Of a stretch of DNA of 64,000 nucleotides, positions 26,701-35,212 are shown in pieces. The stretch's first letter is position 1. Every line of letters starts with the position of its first letter. Under the pieces are notes generated by a model. The model saw only the letters and a list, made by a program, of their open reading frames with translations. It had not been told where the DNA came from and did not search any database. The DNA comes from Kordia zhangzhouensis (GTDB lineage Bacteria > Bacteroidota > Bacteroidia > Flavobacteriales > Flavobacteriaceae): contig NZ_LBMH01000003.1 in the NCBI RefSeq assembly GCF_001005305.1, forward strand, positions 248,001 through 312,000, written 5' to 3'. Made by a program: the position numbers and the translations under genes.

Positions 26701-27984
26701 AAAGTTTTCACATGGTGTATAATCGTATGTAGTAGTGTAATCTCCAATAGAATAATTATATCCTGAATAATTGCGAATTCTCAACCTGTAATCGCCTGCA
26801 GCAGTTCCTAAAGGAATAACAAACCCAAATGTTGTTGTCGTAGTTCCGATTCCATTAGTGTCATAAACTTTTTCAGTAGATTCATCAAATACATCATCTC
26901 CATTCCAATCTACCCAAGCTTTCCATCTACATCTAAAGTTTGCTTCCACATATACATTTACTCCTTCTCCTTCTACTTGACGTGATAAAGTAGCCAAGCC
27001 AGTATGATCTTGAAACCCTGTACTGTAACTAGTTCCTGAATTGACAACATCTTCTAAAGTTCCAAGAAAAGCTACCTCATCAATATAAAGTGTACTAGGA
27101 GTATCTGTGGTTGGCTGACAAGGTCCTACTACCGGAATTGGTGTTGTAACACAAATGTCAAAAGTTCCTTGATTTGTTGCATTTCCATAACTGTATACGC
27201 GAACGTAATAAGTAGTACCTATAGACAAGCCAGTTGCATTGATTACTTCTGCGGAACTTCCTGTTGTAAGATCGGCACATGCAATATTGGTACCATTACA
27301 CGTTCCAGATCGTAAATCAACAACTGCATCATTCAGAGTTCCTGGAGTAACCGTAATGGTGTGAGATGTAGAAGTTGCTGTAAAACTATACCAAACATCG
27401 TCATCAGCATTTCCTGTAAAACCTCCACAGCTAATTGCAGATATACTTTGTGAAGCATTTACTGTTGTTCCTGAAGTACTCGTTGTACATGTAATTCCTG
27501 AATTGACAGTTAGTGTTGTGGCTGTAGCACAGGTATCATTTGCTGGTGCTGGATTTGACATTAATGTTACAACAATATCTCCATTAAGATTATTTGTTGT
27601 CGCACAATTATATCTGTTTAGATGAATTCGATAGTTTCCTGTAGTTGCAGGCGTAAAATCTATAGAAGCAGCAGTACCCGCACATGCAGGTCCGTTATCA
27701 TCATTAAAAGCTACAGTAGTACCTGCTGCATTTCGAATGGTCATTTGTGTATCGAAGCCTGAACCACAGTTTGAAATTCTGTATGTGGCACCTGCAATCA
27801 TATTAGTGACTAGAAAATTTCGTCTACCTCCTTGATTGGCTGGTGGTGTACAAGTAACTGAATTTCCAATTACTGTTGGCGCTGCACTTGAGCATGCATT
27901 TGTATTAATTCCTGCGCATTGTGCAGTTGCATTTGTGTATGTAAAAAAAATGACGAATAATATCGACCAATGGGAAAATCTCAT
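23701..27984 (-). CDS. Large secreted protein with GEVED domain and type IX sorting signal
   Basis: A 1427-residue exported protein. It has a signal peptide (1-21, ending ATA-Q). Two pre-peptidase C-terminal-like beta domains follow (about 25-145 and 150-285, each with a GTYYVRV- or NYRIHL-type strand), then a GEVED-type domain (about 340-450; WVDWNGDDVFD, GEAEDYLFTV). Next is an Ig-like module (about 455-540; FRWYDAETGG) and a jelly-roll region with FESGG and DNVKLFGD (about 575-760). A repeat-rich beta region leads to an EF-hand-like DNNNGTLDLDEFNE (about 1340-1353). The last 70 residues form a type A T9SS C-terminal domain (VHSYNSKIDEITIYDIVGK). No catalytic motif is seen. I infer a surface adhesin or matrix protein carried by the T9SS. 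Confidence 0.82.
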   Translation of the reverse strand: MRFSHWSILFVIFFTYTNATAQCAGINTNACSSAAPTVIGNSVTCTPPANQGGRRNFLVTNMIAGATYRISNCGSGFDTQMTIRNAAGTTVAFNDDNGPACAGTAASIDFTPATTGNYRIHLNRYNCATTNNLNGDIVVTLMSNPAPANDTCATATTLTVNSGITCTTSTSGTTVNASQSISAISCGGFTGNADDDVWYSFTATSTSHTITVTPGTLNDAVVDLRSGTCNGTNIACADLTTGSSAEVINATGLSIGTTYYVRVYSYGNATNQGTFDICVTTPIPVVGPCQPTTDTPSTLYIDEVAFLGTLEDVVNSGTSYSTGFQDHTGLATLSRQVEGEGVNVYVEANFRCRWKAWVDWNGDDVFDESTEKVYDTNGIGTTTTTFGFVIPLGTAAGDYRLRIRNYSGYNYSIGDYTTTYDYTPCENFTNTGSTINRYGEAEDYLFTVEPYCDALIDTITEGETCGAGTVALSATSTVTGFQRFRWYDAETGGTMLAETITGNWTTPSISTTTTYYVTVWNGVCESWVREPITAKFNPTPILTVTPDASDRVVCGENDMLEISATGDVEDVYLIDEDFESGGLGAFSNVFIIDNGATTNARTAWQNQVSTFVPSEEVWFPAISSGFGTDHFVISNSDVGADGSGNSYITHNALQSTSSYDTTDYVNLTLSFDCYYSHYLQDGVGGADDYFTVEVSTDGSTWTAVTSDIIADVGIGTKFQNLSYDLSAYINEPTVSVRIRFYALWSDGIAVDNVKLFGDKDVTAVDWTTTPSGVVDLFIDTTGDGIGDTAYVSGSYAKVFAMPTLAQLNVPFYSFTINANFANGCGAVSYDFEITNKTRIFENTLDAWGVASNWAQNLVPTSEDCVIIKDTGMPVDTRASANGVAKNITIKNGGYLEIEPGWSITVTDWITVEAGGTLHVREGANLIQITDVATNNNTGEIIMDRTPSGVNPSDYIYWSSPVEGFNVGSISPGTSPGLIFRWNPSVAGNGIGNYGQWENASGNMGIGNGYIVRGISGTSVANTAEFTGRPSNGIIHTTVSRGTYTGVDYPGAGGTNATAEDDNWNLIGNPYPSAISADAFITANTGTISGTVYLWRHLSTPSDAYSDPFYSNYAYNYNENDYIQYNSTGSNPIGFNGNIAAGQGFFVFVDDAAPASTTVQFNNSMRGVAYTNNQFYRQGHSNIGQFENGAETETESTNTIEKHRIWLDIITSNNKAASTLIGYVTGATNAKDALYDGNNLSNSPTHIYSLIADESVIIQGKALPFQDTDQVPLGVKIAHNGNYTIAINALDGVFLNTSQGIYLEDLYTSTTHDLRLSPYSFFSESGNYDDRFVLKYIADNNNGTLDLDEFNENVGVVITTNKDKIRVHSYNSKIDEITIYDIVGKRLLDRKNINEEIYNITSLKHTTSTLIVKVILKNGKQKIQKIIY

Positions 27985-28337
27985 GGCTATTTAGGGTTAG
28001 GGCTTTAAAATCAGTTAAAAGTAGAAAAATTATCTTTTCGTTCATCCTTGCAATACTGCATTTCATCTTTGATTTTAAACCTTTTACCGAAACAGAAAGC
28101 GCCTATCACCTTATAAAAGCGCATTATATTCACTTAAAAATAAGCAACTTGCATTTTTTAACACGTAAAATACTTCTGATGTTAATTTTTCTCAGAAAAA
28201 GATTACTTTTAAATGTTGAAAAACACATAACTAACCTTGGTATTTTTATACAATAACAACAAGCCGTTTCAAATAAAAGAAACGACTTGTAGGATACTTT
28301 TTACTGTTTGAATACTTCTTATCGAGTTGAACTCAAT
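27985..28337. other. Gene-free stretch before the T9SS cargo gene
   Basis: These 353 bases hold the upstream region of the leftward cargo gene and the 3' side of the sulfur operon. Apart from the hairpin at 28259-28290 I see no conserved RNA, no small gene and no full TAnnTTTG promoter. Confidence 0.5.
28259..28290 (-). terminator. Hairpin ending the sulfur operon
   Basis: A 12-bp stem with one G-U pair (arms 28259-28270 and 28279-28290, core AAGYCGTTTC) 47 bases after the ferredoxin reductase stop codon. The following U content is modest, so termination strength is uncertain. Confidence 0.5.
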
Positions 28338-29393
28338 CTAGTGAATGGCTTGTACAATTTCCTTTTTGGCTTCTTTTTTTGAACCATCAAAACCTTCAAC
28401 CCCTGAAACTGTAGTATATTTCATAAGATATTTTTTATCAGGATGAATCCGTTGATAGGCACTCTGACACATAACCGCAGCTTCATGAAATCCTGACAGA
28501 ATGAGTTTTAGTTTGCCCTTATAAGTATTTACATCACCAATAGCATATACTCCCGGAATATTGGTTTGGTAATCATACGAGTTATTCACTTTTATGGCAT
28601 TTTTTTCAATTTCCAATCCCCAATTTCCCAAAGGTCCAAGTTTAGGAGATAATCCAAATAATGGTATAAAGTGATCCGTTTCTAAGTAAGTAAGTGCTTC
28701 CCCATTTTTTACAATACTTACTCCTGTAAGTTGTTGTTCCCCATGCAAATCTGTAATTTCTGCTGGTGTTATTAAATTTACTTTCCCTTGATTTTTAAGT
28801 GCTTGAACTTTTTCGACAGAATCTAAAGCGCCTCTAAATTCATTTCTACGATGTACTAAAGTGACTTCACTAGCAATTTTTGCTAACTCTATCGTCCAAT
28901 CAAGAGCAGAATCACCTCCTCCAGCAATGACTACTTTTTGATTGCGGTATTTTTCAGGATCACGAATTATATATGCTACTCCATTGTCTTCATATTTTTC
29001 CAATCCTTTTATGGGTGGTTTTCTCGGTTCAAAAGAACCTAATCCGCCAGCAATAACTACAACAGGCGCATGGTGTTGAGTACCCTTATTTGTTGTTACT
29101 ATAAATGTATCGTCTTCTAATCTTTCTAGTGTTTCTGCACGTTCCCCAAGCGTAAAACCTGGTTTAAATGATTCGATTTGTGCTAGTAAATTTTTGATAA
29201 GATCGCCTGCCAATATTTCTGGAAAACCAGGTATATCGTAAATTGGTTTTTTGGGATATATTTCGGCACACTGCCCTCCAGGTTGCGGCAATGCATCTAT
29301 TAAGTGCGTTTTTAATTTTAGCAAACCCGCTTCAAATACGGTAAATAAACCTGTTGGTCCTGCTCCTATTATCAGAATATCTGTTTGTATCAT
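28338..29393 (-). CDS. Ferredoxin/flavodoxin-NADP reductase (thioredoxin-reductase-like)
   Basis: A 351-residue FAD/NAD(P) oxidoreductase. The FAD site is IIGAGPTGLF (8-17) and the NADPH site is VIAGGGDSALD (about 154-164), with the C-terminal FAD motif GVYAIGDVNTYKGK (about 285-298). The CxxC redox pair of true thioredoxin reductases is absent, which points to the ferredoxin-NADP reductase subgroup. As last gene of the siroheme/sulfite reductase operon it most likely provides electrons via ferredoxin for the six-electron reduction of sulfite. That role is inferred from position. Confidence 0.82.
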   Translation of the reverse strand: MIQTDILIIGAGPTGLFTVFEAGLLKLKTHLIDALPQPGGQCAEIYPKKPIYDIPGFPEILAGDLIKNLLAQIESFKPGFTLGERAETLERLEDDTFIVTTNKGTQHHAPVVVIAGGLGSFEPRKPPIKGLEKYEDNGVAYIIRDPEKYRNQKVVIAGGGDSALDWTIELAKIASEVTLVHRRNEFRGALDSVEKVQALKNQGKVNLITPAEITDLHGEQQLTGVSIVKNGEALTYLETDHFIPLFGLSPKLGPLGNWGLEIEKNAIKVNNSYDYQTNIPGVYAIGDVNTYKGKLKLILSGFHEAAVMCQSAYQRIHPDKKYLMKYTTVSGVEGFDGSKKEAKKEIVQAIH

Positions 29394-29399
29394 TTGTAT

Positions 29400-29993
29400 T
29401 TAGTTATTGATGTTGTTTTTATGTAAAAGTGTTTCGGTCAATTCGTTTAATGAATGTATTTTTTGTTCAAAGTTACCTTTCAGTCTTTTCCGGTAACTAT
29501 GTAAGTTTTGCACCAATTCGTCGATGCTTTCTGGTAAAATGTCTTCAAAAAATTGGCGCAAACGTTTGGCGGTTGTTGGAGATTTTCCATTGGTAGAAAT
29601 AGCGATTTTTACATTTCCTTTGGTAACAATTCCTCCCATATAAAAGTCACAGTATTGTGGCTGATCGGCAAGATTTACCAATATGTGTCTCCGTTTGGCT
29701 TCTAAAAAAACATGCAAATTGACCATTTGATCATTCGTAGCTGCTATTACAATATGTTTTTCATCGAGATAATCATGCTCATAGCTTTCTTCAATTAGTA
29801 CTACTGACATATGTTTTTTTGCTAGCTCATAGATTTCTTCTTTAATTGCTGGTGCTAATACATATACTTTTGCGTGCGGACTAGATTTGAGAAGAAAATT
29901 TAGTTTTTCCAATCCTACGTTTCCGCCTCCTACTATTAAAATGTTAAGTTGTGCTGCTTTTAGAAATATTGGATAGAGTTCGTTTGTTTCCAT
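29400..29993 (-). CDS. Precorrin-2 dehydrogenase / sirohydrochlorin ferrochelatase
   Basis: A 197-residue protein equivalent to the N-terminal half of CysG (Met8/SirC family), which oxidises precorrin-2 with NAD and may insert iron to give siroheme. The Rossmann motif is ILIVGGGNVGLEK (18-30); NDQMVNLHVF (about 92-101) and the STNGKSPTTAKRLR segment (about 132-145) are typical. It follows cobA by five bases. Siroheme is the cofactor of the reductase two genes upstream. Confidence 0.88.
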   Translation of the reverse strand: METNELYPIFLKAAQLNILIVGGGNVGLEKLNFLLKSSPHAKVYVLAPAIKEEIYELAKKHMSVVLIEESYEHDYLDEKHIVIAATNDQMVNLHVFLEAKRRHILVNLADQPQYCDFYMGGIVTKGNVKIAISTNGKSPTTAKRLRQFFEDILPESIDELVQNLHSYRKRLKGNFEQKIHSLNELTETLLHKNNINN

Positions 29994-29998
29994 AGTTT

Positions 29999-30775
29999 TT
30001 AAATAACTTCTTTGAGTGAGAAAAGATTTTTAGTAGGAACAGATTGGGAGTGACTTGAAGTAAAAGCTTCCTGAACAACTTCTCCAATTACAATAATGGC
30101 AGGCGCTCCTATATTTTTCTCTGCCACTTTATCTACGATAGATTCAACAGTTCCAAAAACGGACTTTTCTATGTCGGTCGTGCCATTTTGAATTATACTT
30201 ACTGGTGTAGTACGTTTACCTGCAATGGTAAAAAGCGAGGTTATTTCTTGAAGTTTACTCATTCCCATTAAAATGACAACTGTCGCTGAAGATTGTGCCG
30301 CTAGCGCCACATCTTTTGATAGTTTTCTTTGCGATGTTGTACCAGTAATTACCCAAAAACTTTCTGATATACCACGTTTTGTCAATGGTATTCCTACCGA
30401 TGCTGGTACTGCAATGGCAGATGTGATACCAGAAACTACTTCCGTTTCAAGTCCATATTGTTTGGCATACGCAATTTCTTCTGCTCCACGACCAAAAATA
30501 AACGGATCTCCTCCTTTTAAACGAACAACATGTCCAAACTTTTGTGCTTTTTCAACAATTAGCTCATTGATTTCATTTTGTGTATATCGATGAAATCCTT
30601 TGCGTTTTCCCACAAAAATATGAACTGCATTCGGTGCATATTCAAGAAGCTCACGATTGATTAGTGCATCGTATAATACTACATTAGCATTTTGCAATGT
30701 GTTGATTCCTTTTAAGGTCATAAGTTCTGGGTCTCCAGGACCAGCACCTAATACTGTAAGTTTGGGTTTATACAT
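29999..30775 (-). CDS. cobA: Uroporphyrinogen-III C-methyltransferase
   Basis: A 258-residue SUMT that methylates uroporphyrinogen III twice with SAM to precorrin-2. Family motifs are VLGAGPGDPELMTLKG (8-23), LKGGDPFIFGRGAEE (about 84-98) and the VSGITSAIAVPASVGIPLT region (about 114-132). Its start overlaps the end of the reductase gene by eight bases, which indicates translational coupling. Here it serves siroheme rather than cobalamin synthesis. Confidence 0.93.
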   Translation of the reverse strand: MYKPKLTVLGAGPGDPELMTLKGINTLQNANVVLYDALINRELLEYAPNAVHIFVGKRKGFHRYTQNEINELIVEKAQKFGHVVRLKGGDPFIFGRGAEEIAYAKQYGLETEVVSGITSAIAVPASVGIPLTKRGISESFWVITGTTSQRKLSKDVALAAQSSATVVILMGMSKLQEITSLFTIAGKRTTPVSIIQNGTTDIEKSVFGTVESIVDKVAEKNIGAPAIIVIGEVVQEAFTSSHSQSVPTKNLFSLKEVI

Positions 30776-32861
30776 GAGTCAACTCCTCCCTTCTGTATGC
30801 TTTTAACTGAGTTACAAACCATGTCGCATCTAAAATGTATTGTTTAGCGAATGCTTCGGATGGTTCATTTTCTCGAATTTGATAAATGAATTTTGCAAAA
30901 GACTCAGACAATGCTATTTTTTGAGTTTCAACAAATACTTTGTCAAATTGTTCAATGATGCTAGCGTGTGAGTTTGTTTTTTCATGTATGGAAAGTAATA
31001 ATGCTTTTGCGGCATTAACCATAGACGCATATGCATGGTAAATACTGTCACTATAACATTGAACTGTAAATGCTTCTTTTGAATTTACAATTTTTTCTTC
31101 ACTTTCTAGAAGTAAAGTTTCTACAAGATCAATGACAACTCCAGCACACTCTCCTATGCCAACTGCTTTAACATATGGAGTTTCATGTCCCCAATCTATA
31201 AAATCATTTTCTGCTAAATTCGTACTGTCTGAAAGAGATTTTAGCAAATCATAAAAGTATAGTTTTTCTTTTCGCTGATAATAAGCCGTATATGTTTCTG
31301 TTTGAGTTGCATTTGCCTGATAGTCATTTAGTATGACTCGTAATGCTTCTGGTCCGCGTTTGCTAGGAATTTTTAGTACCTTATCTGCAAAGAGTCCTTT
31401 TCCATTACCTAAAACACCTCCTCCTAATAATATTTGCAATGCTGGCGCTACTAATTTCCCAGACTTGATAGTCATTCCCTGAAATCCTATTTCGGCCATG
31501 TTATGTTGACCACATCCATTCATGCAACCACTTATTTTTATAGTTATATTCTTAGCGGTGACCAATTCTTGATATTCTTCAGAAATGACACTTTCAAGTT
31601 TTTTGGCTATTCCAGTACTGCTAGCTATTCCAAGATTACATGTGTCTGTACCAGGACAAGCCGTAATATCTACCAATTTATTGTAGCCTATTTTAGTATA
31701 TCCTAGTTTTTGTAACTCTTGATAAAAGTAAGGCAGCCAAGCTTCTCGCACATGGCGTATTAAAATATTTTGTCGTAATGTGAATCGTAGTTCATCAGCA
31801 GCATATTTTTGAATTAAATCTGCCAATAATCGTGCTTTATCTGTATAAAAATCTCCTAATGATATACGAATCCCAATTGCAAATAACCCGGGTTGTTTTT
31901 GTGGAATGACATTGCTTTTTTTCCATTCTTCATAAGCTTCAACGTCTTTTATAACAACTTCTGTAGGTATATCCTGCTGAAATGTAGGTGCTTTATCAAA
32001 AGTAGTTGTTTCAATCGCTATTTTATGAGTTGATAATGCTTTTCGTTCATCATCAATTAATTTGGTAAAAGCTTCCAAACCCAATTCTTTTATTAAAAAC
32101 TTCATTCGCGCTTTTCCTCTTTTACTTCTTTCCCCGTGCCTATCAAAAATTCGCAATACGCCTTCTATCAACGGAATTATTTCATCCGTAGGTAAAAACT
32201 CATAGAGTACATCTGCGTGTCGAGGTTGTGAACCTAATCCTCCTCCAAGCATTACTTTAAACCCCCGAATTTCTTTTTCTAGTTTTGCTATAAATCCAAG
32301 GTCATGGATATAGCTCAAAGCAGAATCAGCATCTGTAGCCGAAAAAGAGATTTTAAATTTTCTACCCATTTCTTGAGAGATTGGATTACGCAAAAAGTAT
32401 TTGAAAACCGCATCTGCATACGGAGAAACGTCAAACGGTTCGTCAATATCAATCCCAGCCGTAGCACTCGCTGTTACATTGCGTACAGTGTTTCCACATG
32501 CTTCTCTAAGTGTGATATCATCTTTTTCTAGTTGCGCCCACAATTCTGGTGTTCTGTCTAAACCCACATAGTGAATTTGAATATCTTGTCGTGTGGTAAT
32601 ATGCAACCTCCCTGTAGAATATTCGTCGGCTACATCGGCTATTCGATGTAATTGCGCACTGGTTACTTTTCCAAAAGGCAGTTTGATACGAATCATTTGA
32701 ACGCCAGGTTGTCGTTGACCATATACGCCTCTTGCTAATCGAAGACTCCTAAATTTTTCTTCGTCTACTTTTCCTTCTTTAAATAAGCGGATTTTTTGTT
32801 CCAATTCGATAATGTCTTTTTCTACGATTGGATTTTCTATTTCTGTTCTAAAGCTTTGCAT
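30768..32861 (-). CDS. Siroheme sulfite (or nitrite) reductase with C-terminal HEPN domain
   Basis: A 697-residue fusion. Residues 1-560 form the duplicated ferredoxin-like and siroheme/4Fe-4S fold of assimilatory sulfite/nitrite reductases. The cluster ligands are Cys 402, 408, 446 and 450 (ACPGTDTCNLG and SGCMNGCGQHN), and TTRQDIQIHY (88-97) lines the siroheme. Residues about 565-697 are an all-helical HEPN-type domain. Operon context (cysHDN, siroheme genes, ferredoxin reductase) argues for sulfite. The frame is open 46 codons further up, but that part reads through the attenuator hairpin and starts at a leucine-rich non-conserved stretch. The ATG at 32861, just after the terminator, is chosen. 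Confidence 0.85.
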   Translation of the reverse strand: MQSFRTEIENPIVEKDIIELEQKIRLFKEGKVDEEKFRSLRLARGVYGQRQPGVQMIRIKLPFGKVTSAQLHRIADVADEYSTGRLHITTRQDIQIHYVGLDRTPELWAQLEKDDITLREACGNTVRNVTASATAGIDIDEPFDVSPYADAVFKYFLRNPISQEMGRKFKISFSATDADSALSYIHDLGFIAKLEKEIRGFKVMLGGGLGSQPRHADVLYEFLPTDEIIPLIEGVLRIFDRHGERSKRGKARMKFLIKELGLEAFTKLIDDERKALSTHKIAIETTTFDKAPTFQQDIPTEVVIKDVEAYEEWKKSNVIPQKQPGLFAIGIRISLGDFYTDKARLLADLIQKYAADELRFTLRQNILIRHVREAWLPYFYQELQKLGYTKIGYNKLVDITACPGTDTCNLGIASSTGIAKKLESVISEEYQELVTAKNITIKISGCMNGCGQHNMAEIGFQGMTIKSGKLVAPALQILLGGGVLGNGKGLFADKVLKIPSKRGPEALRVILNDYQANATQTETYTAYYQRKEKLYFYDLLKSLSDSTNLAENDFIDWGHETPYVKAVGIGECAGVVIDLVETLLLESEEKIVNSKEAFTVQCYSDSIYHAYASMVNAAKALLLSIHEKTNSHASIIEQFDKVFVETQKIALSESFAKFIYQIRENEPSEAFAKQYILDATWFVTQLKAYRREELTHV

Positions 32862-32878
32862 GATTTGATTTTCAAGTA

Positions 32879-32919
32879 TTAAAAAAGTCCTTTTGAAATG
32901 GAGTATCAAAAGGACTTTT
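32879..32919 (-). terminator. Attenuator terminator before sulfite reductase gene
   Basis: A 14-bp perfect stem (arms 32883-32896 and 32906-32919, core AGTCCTTTTGA) with a U run on the minus strand, 18 bases before the reductase ATG and inside the cys operon. The upstream leader frame contains UCAAAAGG (from 32954-32961), an 8-base copy of the 3' arm that can pair with the 5' arm and prevent the hairpin. Confidence 0.85.
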
Positions 32920-32941
32920 GTAAAATATAGATATGACCATT

Positions 32942-33028
32942 TTACTTCATATGCCTTTTGATGGTATGAATTGTACATGAGCAACACATGATGCAACATG
33001 AATTTGTATGTTTTTTGTTCTGGTTCAC
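32942..33028 (-). CDS. Cysteine-rich leader peptide of the sulfite reductase attenuator
   Basis: A 28-codon frame starting at GTG (33028) with the run SCCIMCCSC at residues 10-18: five Cys in about nine codons plus one Met. An internal ATG (32989) would give a 15-residue version beginning MCCSC. It lies between cysN and the reductase gene, stops 22 bases before the terminator, and its later codons (ACC ATC AAA AGG) supply the antiterminator copy. Stalling at Cys codons when cysteinyl-tRNA is scarce would allow read-through. Which start is used cannot be decided from sequence. Confidence 0.65.
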   Translation of the reverse strand: MNQNKKHTNSCCIMCCSCTIHTIKRHMK

Positions 33029-33040
33029 GTATTTTCTTGT

Positions 33041-34288
33041 TTATTTAATGAATCCAACACCTGCGGTTGTATTGGTTTGTAAGTCTATTAAAATAAAACC
33101 TCCGTTGTGCTTGTTTTGATGGTAGCTGTCATAAAAAATAGGTTTATTTAGTTTTAGTCGAATGTTTCCTATTTCATTAAGTTGTAATGCATGTTGGTTA
33201 GTTATTGTTTCTGAGAAGTTTGCTTCTTCATGAGTTTCTACTGTTATCACTTTTGCTAATACATTGTGTACTCCATGCTGCAAACCGTATTTTGTAGCGG
33301 TTGTAAGTGGTTTTTTATCCATCCAGCAAATTGTTGCTTCCAATTCTTTACCAACCGTAGGTTGTTCATTGGTTTTTACAATCATGTCTCCTCTACTTAC
33401 ATTGACATCATCCGTAAGGGTAAGCACAAATGAGCTTCCTTTTTCAGCGCTTTCAAAAGTTTCTTCGTAAAAGAAAATTTCTTTTACTGTAGATTGAGTT
33501 CCTGAAGGCAAAACGGTTACTTTATCTCCTATTGTTAATCTTCCACCATACAGTTTCCCCGCATATCCTCTAAAATCATGAAAGTTGTCTGTTTTAGGTC
33601 TTATTACTGTTTGAACAGGAAAACGTGTTGCAGCTTCTTCATACACATCTTGCGCCTGAATATGCTCTAGATGTTCTACTAACGTTTTTCCTGTATACCA
33701 AGGCATTTTGTTTGACTTTTTTACAACATTATCGCCATGTAAAGCACTCACAGGAATACAAGTGCTATTTTGTCCTTTGTAACTAGATCCGTCAATTAGC
33801 GTTTGGATTTCCTCTTTTACTTTATTGAATTTTTCTTCATCAAATGCAACAAGGTCCATTTTATTAACTGCTACTATTATATCTTTTACTTGTAGCAAAT
33901 TGTTGATGTAAAAGTGCCTTTTGGTTTGCTCTATAACACCTTTTCTTGCATCTATAAGTATGATTGCTACCTGCGAAGTTGATGCACCAGTTACCATGTT
34001 TCGTGTATATTCTACATGTCCAGGTGTATCGGCTATAATGTAGCTTCTGTTTTGTGTTGAAAAATAAATATGAGCAACATCAATTGTGATTCCTTGTTCA
34101 CGTTCAGCCACAAGTCCATCAGTTGCAAGAGAAAAATCTAAATAATCAAATCCTTTTTGCCTGCTGTTACGTTCAATTGCTTCCAACTTATCATCTGTAA
34201 GCGAATGCGTATCGTATAATATTCTGCCGATCAACGTACTTTTCCCGTCGTCTACACTTCCTGCCGTAGCTATTTTAAGTACTTCCAT
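33041..34288 (-). CDS. cysN: Sulfate adenylyltransferase subunit 1 (GTPase)
   Basis: An EF-Tu-like GTPase of 415 residues that couples GTP hydrolysis to APS formation by CysD. G1 is GSVDDGKST (10-18), G3 is DTPGHVEYTRN (about 88-98) and G4 is NKMD (about 143-146). The two beta-barrel domains follow. It ends without a fused APS kinase domain, unlike CysNC. It starts nine bases after cysD. Confidence 0.95.
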   Translation of the reverse strand: MEVLKIATAGSVDDGKSTLIGRILYDTHSLTDDKLEAIERNSRQKGFDYLDFSLATDGLVAEREQGITIDVAHIYFSTQNRSYIIADTPGHVEYTRNMVTGASTSQVAIILIDARKGVIEQTKRHFYINNLLQVKDIIVAVNKMDLVAFDEEKFNKVKEEIQTLIDGSSYKGQNSTCIPVSALHGDNVVKKSNKMPWYTGKTLVEHLEHIQAQDVYEEAATRFPVQTVIRPKTDNFHDFRGYAGKLYGGRLTIGDKVTVLPSGTQSTVKEIFFYEETFESAEKGSSFVLTLTDDVNVSRGDMIVKTNEQPTVGKELEATICWMDKKPLTTATKYGLQHGVHNVLAKVITVETHEEANFSETITNQHALQLNEIGNIRLKLNKPIFYDSYHQNKHNGGFILIDLQTNTTAGVGFIK

Positions 34289-34297
34289 TTTTTTCTA

Positions 34298-35203
34298 TTA
34301 AAAATATCCTTGTTGTTTTCTTTTTTCCATTGCTGCTTCCGAACGTTTATCATCAATTCGTGCACCTCGCTCAGAAATGGTAGATCGTCGTATTTCTTGC
34401 ACAACTGAAGCAATATCGTATGCATTAGAAAGTACTGCTGCTGTACAACTCATATCCCCAACCGTGCGAAATCGTATGACACGTTCTTCTGTTTTTTCAT
34501 CATCTTCTCGGTATACTACCTCATCATTGGCAGACCAAATAAGTCCATCACGTAAGAATGTTTCTCGGGTATGCGCAAAGTAGATAGAAGGTATGTCTAT
34601 TTGTTCCTTTTCAATGTAACTCCAAACATCGAGCTCTGTCCAGTTGGAGATTGGAAATACTCGTACATTTTGTCCATGATCAATTTTTCCATTAAGCATA
34701 TCAAAAACTTCTGGACGTTGATTTTTTTCATCCCACTGTCCAAAATCATCACGAACGGAAAATATACGTTCTTTTGCTCTTGCTTTTTCTTCATCGCGAC
34801 GCGCACCACCTATACATGCATCAAAACCAAATTCCTCTATTGCATCTAGCAAAGTTTCTGTTTGCAGTATATTACGACTTGCATATTTCCCTGTTTCTTC
34901 AGTTACTTTACCTGCATCAATTGTGTCTTGCACTTTTCTTACGATAAGCTGCAATCCTAGTTTTTTGACCAATTGATCTCTAAATTCGATGGTTTCGGGG
35001 AAATTGTGTCCTGTATCAATATGTAATAGAGGGAATGGAATTTTTGCTGGAAAAAAAGCTTTTTGAGCTAATCTTACCAATGTAATAGAATCTTTTCCGC
35101 CTGAGAATAATAAAACAGGTTTTTCAAATTGTGCAACTACTTCTCTAAGAATGTATATTGCCTCACTTTCTAATATATTTGCTTGTAATACGTTTGTACT
35201 CAT
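34298..35203 (-). CDS. cysD: Sulfate adenylyltransferase subunit 2
   Basis: The catalytic subunit (301 residues) that adenylates sulfate to APS in the cytoplasm. The PP-loop is FSGGKDS (33-39), and DTGHNFPET (about 63-71) and GGARRDEEKARAKER (about 132-146) are typical of CysD. It lies nine bases behind cysH and nine before cysN, a tight cysH-cysD-cysN unit. Confidence 0.96.
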   Translation of the reverse strand: MSTNVLQANILESEAIYILREVVAQFEKPVLLFSGGKDSITLVRLAQKAFFPAKIPFPLLHIDTGHNFPETIEFRDQLVKKLGLQLIVRKVQDTIDAGKVTEETGKYASRNILQTETLLDAIEEFGFDACIGGARRDEEKARAKERIFSVRDDFGQWDEKNQRPEVFDMLNGKIDHGQNVRVFPISNWTELDVWSYIEKEQIDIPSIYFAHTRETFLRDGLIWSANDEVVYREDDEKTEERVIRFRTVGDMSCTAAVLSNAYDIASVVQEIRRSTISERGARIDDKRSEAAMEKRKQQGYF

Positions 35204-35212
35204 GTTTATTCA

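Noticed and set aside
32862-32999. 46-codon N-terminal extension of the sulfite reductase frame
   Set aside because: It would translate the terminator hairpin; the true start is after the hairpin, and the alternative frame there encodes the Cys-rich leader.
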